Shown here one piece after another: positions 58,474 to 64,000 of a stretch of 64,000 bases of DNA (its first letter is position 1; every line of letters starts with the position of its first letter). Both the position numbers and the translations under genes were made by a program. Location of the stretch: the NCBI GenBank assembly GCA_002205965.3, contig NADL03000481.1:868001-932000 (forward strand), given 5' to 3'. This stretch comes from Kappaphycus alvarezii (taxonomy: Eukaryota > Rhodophyta > Florideophyceae > Gigartinales > Solieriaceae). The notes under the pieces are model-generated. The model was not told where the DNA came from. It was given only the letters and a program-made list of their open reading frames with translations, and did no database searches.

Positions 58474-61090
58474 TTAAGTGGCGTCCCTCGTTCCGACGAT
58501 CCACTGTTGTGGTTGAATATCTAGATCAACTGTCGCTGCAGTTTGCCGAAGCTTTGCTTCACACATTTGCTTCGTAAGGGCGTCAGCCAGGTTGTGTTGA
58601 CTTCGGACGAATACAATATATGGAATAACCTTATAGCGGAATCCTTCTCTTGCTGCTGCGATATCTAGCATCATCCTCTCTTCAGATGTCCGGGATCCCA
58701 TTGAAATGGCGTCAAAGAGGGACTTATTGTCCTTGAGATGTTGGATTGTTACGCTTCGGGAGAGCTTGCGCCCCAGTTTCTGTCCGATAGCGATTGCTAT
58801 ATCGAAAATGTCGCTGAAGGCAATGGCTTCACCAGACATAGCAGATATGGTGATGCAGCGTGCCTTGTAAGACTTGAAGGAGAGGGGAATTACAGTGTTG
58901 GATGTGTCGCAAGGAGCACCATATGCCCGAGCTGGGAGGACATGTCACGGTTATTGGCGCAGGATAAGTCGAAAAACCGTCGCCGATTTTCCGTCGACGC
59001 GCAACGAGTCAAGGTCCAGCCTGTCAATACGGAGGCGAAATCGATTGTCAATTGCATACCTGACGGCCTTGTTCAGTCGGCGGATCATCGACTGACATTC
59101 TTTTTCGTAAATGTCTTCGGTGACCTGAGATAGCTGAGATGTTTCGAAGAGGTAGTCTATCTTTGAGTTAACAAGCCAAGCTAGTCTCATACGCATGGTA
59201 CTGAAATGGGAAAATGACGCATCTGACGGTAGGCACTCGAGTTTTCTGAGATAATGGTTTTGGTCAATATAGAAGGATCTGTCATCCTCCTTGCCCATGA
59301 TAAAGGCTGTGAACTCTGCAGGAAGCTCCTCGTCGGCTTTCATCTCGAACCTCTGACGGGTTTGCTCGGGTATCCATCGGAACTTCTGATTTCCACATCG
59401 CATGAGATCGTCGACATAAGCACAGCCGAGCCCCGTCAATACACCATTAGTAAGTCGGTAATATAATGAAGGGTCTATGTGCAGCGGCGTCATGCCGAGT
59501 TCTTCGCGGTGGTGTTTGTCAATAGTCATATGCCATAGGTCTCCGGCGTCACATAAACCATACAAAGGACGGAGAAGCTTCAGGCATTGGTCATGGAGCA
59601 GTTCGAACTTTGGGGCTGGCTTGTCGATGAATATGTCACGGCCGAGTGATTCGGTGGATTGGAGGTATGCTTGAGTGATGTCAGCAGTCCAGACTTCAAA
59701 TCCGAAGATGGATTCCAAGCTTAAGAGCAGGCGAAGTGATAGCGGTTGTAGTGTTGTTGATGAGTGGACAAGGATGTGCTTCATCTTGTCACAATGTCCT
59801 CCGATGACGTTTCTTGCTTTGTACTTTGTCTTCCCATCGATGGTCGACTTGAGGGAAATAACAAAGCGTCCCAGAAAGACGTTTGCGTTATGTGGTACTT
59901 CTTCGCGAAGCAGTACCTTGAAGGTTCCGCGTTCCAAAAGAGCGCGTATTTCTGCCTTCTTTATCTCAGTCATCTCTGGTCCTCGAGCGCGGTCATCATT
60001 TGGATGTAATACCTCGACAGCGATGGCGAAGTCTTCGGAAGGCGACTTGAAGTTGTTGAGTCCTGTCGCTACATCGGTCGGAAGCGTATGCGCGAGAGTT
60101 TCGGGCTCAAAGTAAGGCTTCATTTTTGCAACGTTAAAAGATGTTACCAGACTTGAGACATATTCGCCTACGAAGGCAAGTTTCCGTTCGGGATCAAAGT
60201 TTTCCACAGTGAAGGGTCCAAGCCATTCACCGATGCGGTCCGACACGACCTTCTCGCGCGAAACCAGCACTTTTTCCCCTGGATCATAAACTTTGTCGCT
60301 GGCTGGGAGCACCGCGTTCTTGAAAGCACGCTTCAGACACAAGGTGGCCATGTGTTTTGCCATTTCTCCTCGCGCCAATGTGGCAATTTGTGATCTTCCT
60401 TGTACCGTCGGGTGACTTAGTTTGGACTCGGAAGGGGTGCGTATCTGAGGGAATTCTCCAAATACTAACGCCGATGGCACTATCCCTTCGGGTCTAAGGG
60501 TGTCGTTCATGGTCTTGACTGCACATGAAAGTGCAAGAACCTTGTCGACCTTTTGGTTCGCTGCCATGATCTTACGGAACATTGTGCGAAGCGGATCGTG
60601 GTATTGTTCTCCAATACCGAGATTTGAGTGAGCTTCGACACCTGTGCGACTGACTTCTACATCCGCAATCCTTGCAAGGTGGATGAACTTCGGGCCGAAG
60701 GCAGAACCTCTGTCCATGAGAATCTTGTTTGGTAGCCCAGTATAGATGATCGCCAAATATTCGATGATATTCTGCTAGACATGTTCCGTGGAAACGTTGG
60801 AGAGGAATCGGGTCGCGCTGAAGCGAGTACCATGGTCAACAATATGAAGCACCGACTCTCCATCAATGTAAATGATGTCCAACAGTATCCTCTCGTTGAA
60901 CCTGGCTTCTTCAGCACCATAGGAGACGCGGAAATGAGTGGGTGCATGCTTAATCCTTTGGCAAGGGCCGCAGCTTTTCGATATTTCCTGAAGTGTCCTT
61001 AATGTGTCAAGAGCCGCTTCTTCAGGACGTGAGCGGGATATGAGGTTGAACAATTTCTTCGACGGAGGGTGGAATAACTGGCGATGGAGT
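58474..61090 (-). mobile_element. Ty1/copia relic A: integrase, RT, RNase H
   Basis: A long minus-strand open segment in copia order. It begins at the integrase zinc finger (LTRLHRQLFHP, then SCGPC), followed by the catalytic core with LLDIIYID, ILMDRGSAFGPK and LGIGEQYHDPLRTM. Reverse transcriptase follows with FEVWTADITQAYLQS, LLRPLYGLCDAGDLW and GCAYVDDLMRCG. RNase H comes last with DIAAAREGFRY and VRSQHNLADALTKQM, ending at 58477. Gag and protease are absent, and I could not identify LTRs. The copy is broken at a few places but is the youngest copia copy here, with a 601-codon frame still open. It is the same lineage as the relics at 22 kb and 61.6-64 kb. Confidence 0.9.
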
Positions 61091-61639
61091 CGTGTAAGCT
61101 GCCTCTAATATAATATAAAGTCTTTGGGTAGTCTGAGCAAACTTTGCGCATCATGCTTTCAGCTTCTTGTAAGTATCCTTATTTAAAATCTTGAGACCAA
61201 ATAATGAAATCGAATATTGCAGCAATTGTAACTGAAAAGAGGGTAGAAACACGGCTAATAGTCGCAGTGTGATGTGCGATAAAGTTCTTTTCTTTGTCTC
61301 TATGGCCTTGCACTACGAAGCGTTCTTTGTACTTATTTTGATTGAAAGAACGAAACTTCCAGAGTAGATAATAGCAATCTTCGGTATATTTTCTCTGGCA
61401 ACTGCTCTCTAGGTGTTTCTCTCAACAAGGACCTCTATTTATTTCCTTTATTCTTTCATAAACTCAGTAGAATTGGATCTGAAATCTTTCGGATGTAGAA
61501 ATACATATTTGCATTTGCAATTGTGAATCAGTTGAAGGTTTTTTAATTATTTCCCATTAAAAGATCAATGAAAAGCTTCTATCGAATGTCTCAACTAGGA
61601 CCTTGAATTACGGCTTTATTTGAAGGCGTTAGTGATGCA
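61091..61639. other. AT-rich junction between two copia relics
   Basis: About 550 bases of AT-rich DNA with no recognisable coding. They may be decayed polymerase sequence of the upstream relic. I found no LTR or target duplication. Confidence 0.35.
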
Positions 61640-64000
61640 CCTCCCCGCCATTTATATAAATAACGACTTGTTAGTCATTTTTTTGGTGACCTGATAGGGT
61701 TCTGTGCACTTAGGTTTGGAATTTTCACGGTAGAAAAGAAACTTATTTCCAATTTCAATTTCAGGCTGAGCGACGTTTGGAAGCTGTTTATTCAGAGCGC
61801 TTATTAATGTAAGTTCTCAAGTGATAGTCTTTATCTCAGCACTTGCCATTTGGAGGGCTCTCATTCGTTTTAATTGGTTCGTACGTTTGCAATTCATGGA
61901 CGGAAACCCCGGCAAAATTCCAAAGACGAATATCGATGTAACTTATCCCTCTGGATTCATAGTATCATTCATGGCCTTAACGGCGAGAAGTAAAGCAAGT
62001 TTAATTTCAACCTTAGGCTCTAGATTTCGAATCCTTTGATAAATAAGCTGTTCAGGACCGTGATAATCTTTCCCGGAACCGATAAAATTATGACTTTCAA
62101 TTCCAGAAAGACTAAGTTTAACCCCACTTGAACTTTTTAAGTCTTTCTACGATTAGGAAAAGAATTGAATACCTTTCTCTACATTCATCATGTCAGGAAA
62201 TCTAGTGTAAAGTGTTTTCCAGCACTTACGAAATGAGTTTCAAATATATTTTTCGTACTTTGATTGAGTAGGAATACAGCATTACCGAAATGTGTGTGGG
62301 TATCAATGATATGAAGTATTGAGTTTTTGTCAGAAAACATAATATCAAGAGCCAACTTTTGGTTGAATATGATTCCATTGAGCTTACTAAATTGGAAAGA
62401 TCTGGGTTTCCATTCATTTTTTTTAGCAGGTGCGGCATTGTTTAGATACTTCTCTAATCAGTTCGTGTTTCTCAGGTGTTGCATTCTCAGGTATAGCTCT
62501 GCTGATTAGGTTAAATGGTCCTGAACCATATGGAAAGTGGTATATGGAAAGAAGTGTCGGTGACTTTTTGAACAACATTTTGGAAAAATTCCAGAAAACA
62601 TAAAGATGACCGTCCTTGCGTATTATTAGCATAGTATATTCTTGTCTTTCGGCACATGTATTTAATGATTGTTCTTATCAACAAATCTAAACTTACTTAG
62701 AGCTTCTGCACCAATGAGGAATGGAATATTGGGATTAAAGACATCTATATGTAACGGGATGAAATCACAGTCAAGTTTTGGAATAATAATTGGAATATGG
62801 GCAATATTTGGAAAGATCGCCATATCTGTAAGCAGTGGTTAAAATTTTCCATTCCATTTTGATGCCAGCGAGTTTAAAGTAGCCCTTTACCTTTATCAAA
62901 AAAGCAGTCACCAATGACTGACTTTTTTGCACTAGTTTCAAGAAATATTCCATATAAATTATCGCATTGGAATGTATGGGTAGCTTGCTATTTCTAGCTG
63001 TTGAAATATGATGGCTTCTAGCTTGTTCATTTCTATTTTTTTTGTTTCTGCGGAGAAATACGAAGCTGGGCTTTAGGCTTGGAGAATCTTCCGCTTTCCA
63101 TTACTGTTTTCTTTCGTTCAGGAGCACTAAGGAATGTTTATTACACCTTGCGAAAAATAATCCTAACTAAAAGACGTGTGATCCTTCCTAGAAAGTCGCG
63201 ACAGCAATTGTTCAACAGAACATAAGTTGATTTTTCTATATCTATTTCTTCCTTTTCCATATCAGTATTAAAATGATCAGGGTCGGCATCTCCAAAGAAT
63301 TCCAATGTTGGCTGAAAATTTTCTGCAGAAGTAACTTTGCTGCGATCAACTTCTTGGAAGTTTCAAACAATACAAGCGTTTTGGCTTGGCGTGATTCTTG
63401 GAAGAGCTTTCCTGGTATTATTGGACCTTTCTAGAGACCTTACTGGCCATTTATTGGCAATATTGAGATATAATAAGCCCTTTCTTACCATAAAACTAAC
63501 AAACTCTGTGTTTTCCGGGCTTGTCTTTGGACATAATGTGAGAGCTAATTTTTCGTACACATCTGAGGCGATTAAATTTGTTAGGACGCGGCTCGAGAGC
63601 GTATTGTGACTGTCCAGAGTACAATGTATCAACAATGAAACCACGAAGAGTGGGATCTGCGTCTGACATCTACATTATACTCTAGTTCCCCTGATCTATC
63701 ATTCGTCGAACATTCTCTTCTTGTTCGAATAGGGCTGCTGAAATGAGCTGGCTGTAAAATGATTTTTTGTTCAATTCACAGGAATTTGCTCTACTGCAAG
63801 GGTCACGAGCCCAGGATAACCCAATAAAGGTTTTGTGTGCCTCTCTGAACGGCAGTGAGGTGGTTCTTTGGGAATAAGTTTAAGTATTTACTCGTGGAAT
63901 TTATCGATTGAATCATTTACACTACAAGTGGGAGAAATGTGCTGGGTAACACGAATATTTCTAAGATATGCAAAATCTCTGTTCTGCTTGGAGACTGATA
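61640..64000 (-). mobile_element. Ty1/copia relic C: protease and integrase, runs off window
   Basis: An older, AT-drifted copy of the same lineage as relic A, in the same orientation. Matching blocks: FNLISRAIPENATPEKHEL (about 62515) against FNLISRSRPEEAALDTLR, a catalytic block LALDIMFSDKNSILHIID (about 62340) against LLDIIYIDGESVLHIVD, and AVKAMNDTMNPEG (about 61970) against AVKTMNDTLRPEG. Further upstream, a block near 62930 reads like the aspartic protease region and one near 63620 like the sequence before it. It therefore covers protease and integrase and overlaps relic A in the integrase, which shows that they are two copies. It is broken in many places and its 5' part lies beyond the window. 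Confidence 0.8.

Noticed and set aside
1-64000. CRISPR arrays, bacterial operons, rRNA or tRNA genes
   Set aside because: No regularly spaced direct repeats with unique spacers, no ribosome-binding-site organisation and no RNA gene signature were seen.

Overview
The window is nuclear DNA from a eukaryote and is dominated by transposons. I see no bacterial operons, rRNA or tRNA genes and no CRISPR array. One long intact single-exon host gene stands out, at 30.3-31.8 kb. It encodes a CHY/CTCHY zinc-finger protein. My best guess for the organism is a multicellular red alga or another transposon-rich alga or protist. The reasons are a compact single-exon gene, abundant Ty1/copia relics, non-LTR elements with a restriction-like endonuclease, and Tc1 elements. 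This guess rests on general recall and my confidence is about 0.35.

Layout. From 0 to 25 kb the DNA is AT-rich with almost no intact reading frames. Inside it I can recognise old copia relics (about 4.2-6.1 kb plus strand, 22.0-22.8 kb minus strand, perhaps 1.6-1.9 kb minus strand), a short terminal-inverted-repeat element (23.6-24.1 kb) and one copy of a diverged dispersed repeat (10.1-10.7 kb, partner at 39.2-39.9 kb). From 26.0 to 27.0 kb lies a broken Tc1-like transposase. From 27.6 to 29.5 kb a LINE relic sits between arrays of TACTG/TACAG five-base units. From 30.3 to 31.8 kb is the CHY zinc-finger gene. From 32.6 to 35.5 kb is a diverged minus-strand LINE copy with three back-to-back hairpins near its 5' end. 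From 35.5 to 50.4 kb the DNA is again mostly AT-rich, with a small possible spliced gene (36.9-37.4 kb), a possible secreted or membrane peptide (37.8-38.1 kb) and a LINE fragment (48.2-48.6 kb). From 50.9 to 57 kb is a nested cluster: a LINE tail on the plus strand, a nearly full-length LINE on the minus strand, a full-length Tc1-like element with inverted repeats and TA ends, and a short LINE tail, all separated by TACTG/TACAG tracts. From 57.3 to 58.1 kb is an unassigned coding stretch. From 58.5 to 64 kb are two copia relics in the same orientation, the second running off the window.

How the parts relate. Almost everything recognisable is a transposon or its debris, in two composition classes. 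Younger insertions (LINE 1, the Tc1 at 55 kb, copia copy A) are GC-richer and readable. Older relics have drifted to high AT and survive only as short recognisable blocks. The most interesting pattern is that LINE 3' ends and the Tc1 element lie in or against TACTG/TACAG tracts. The units of those tracts have exactly the form expected of Tc1 excision footprints (TA-CAG-TA or TA-CTG-TA).
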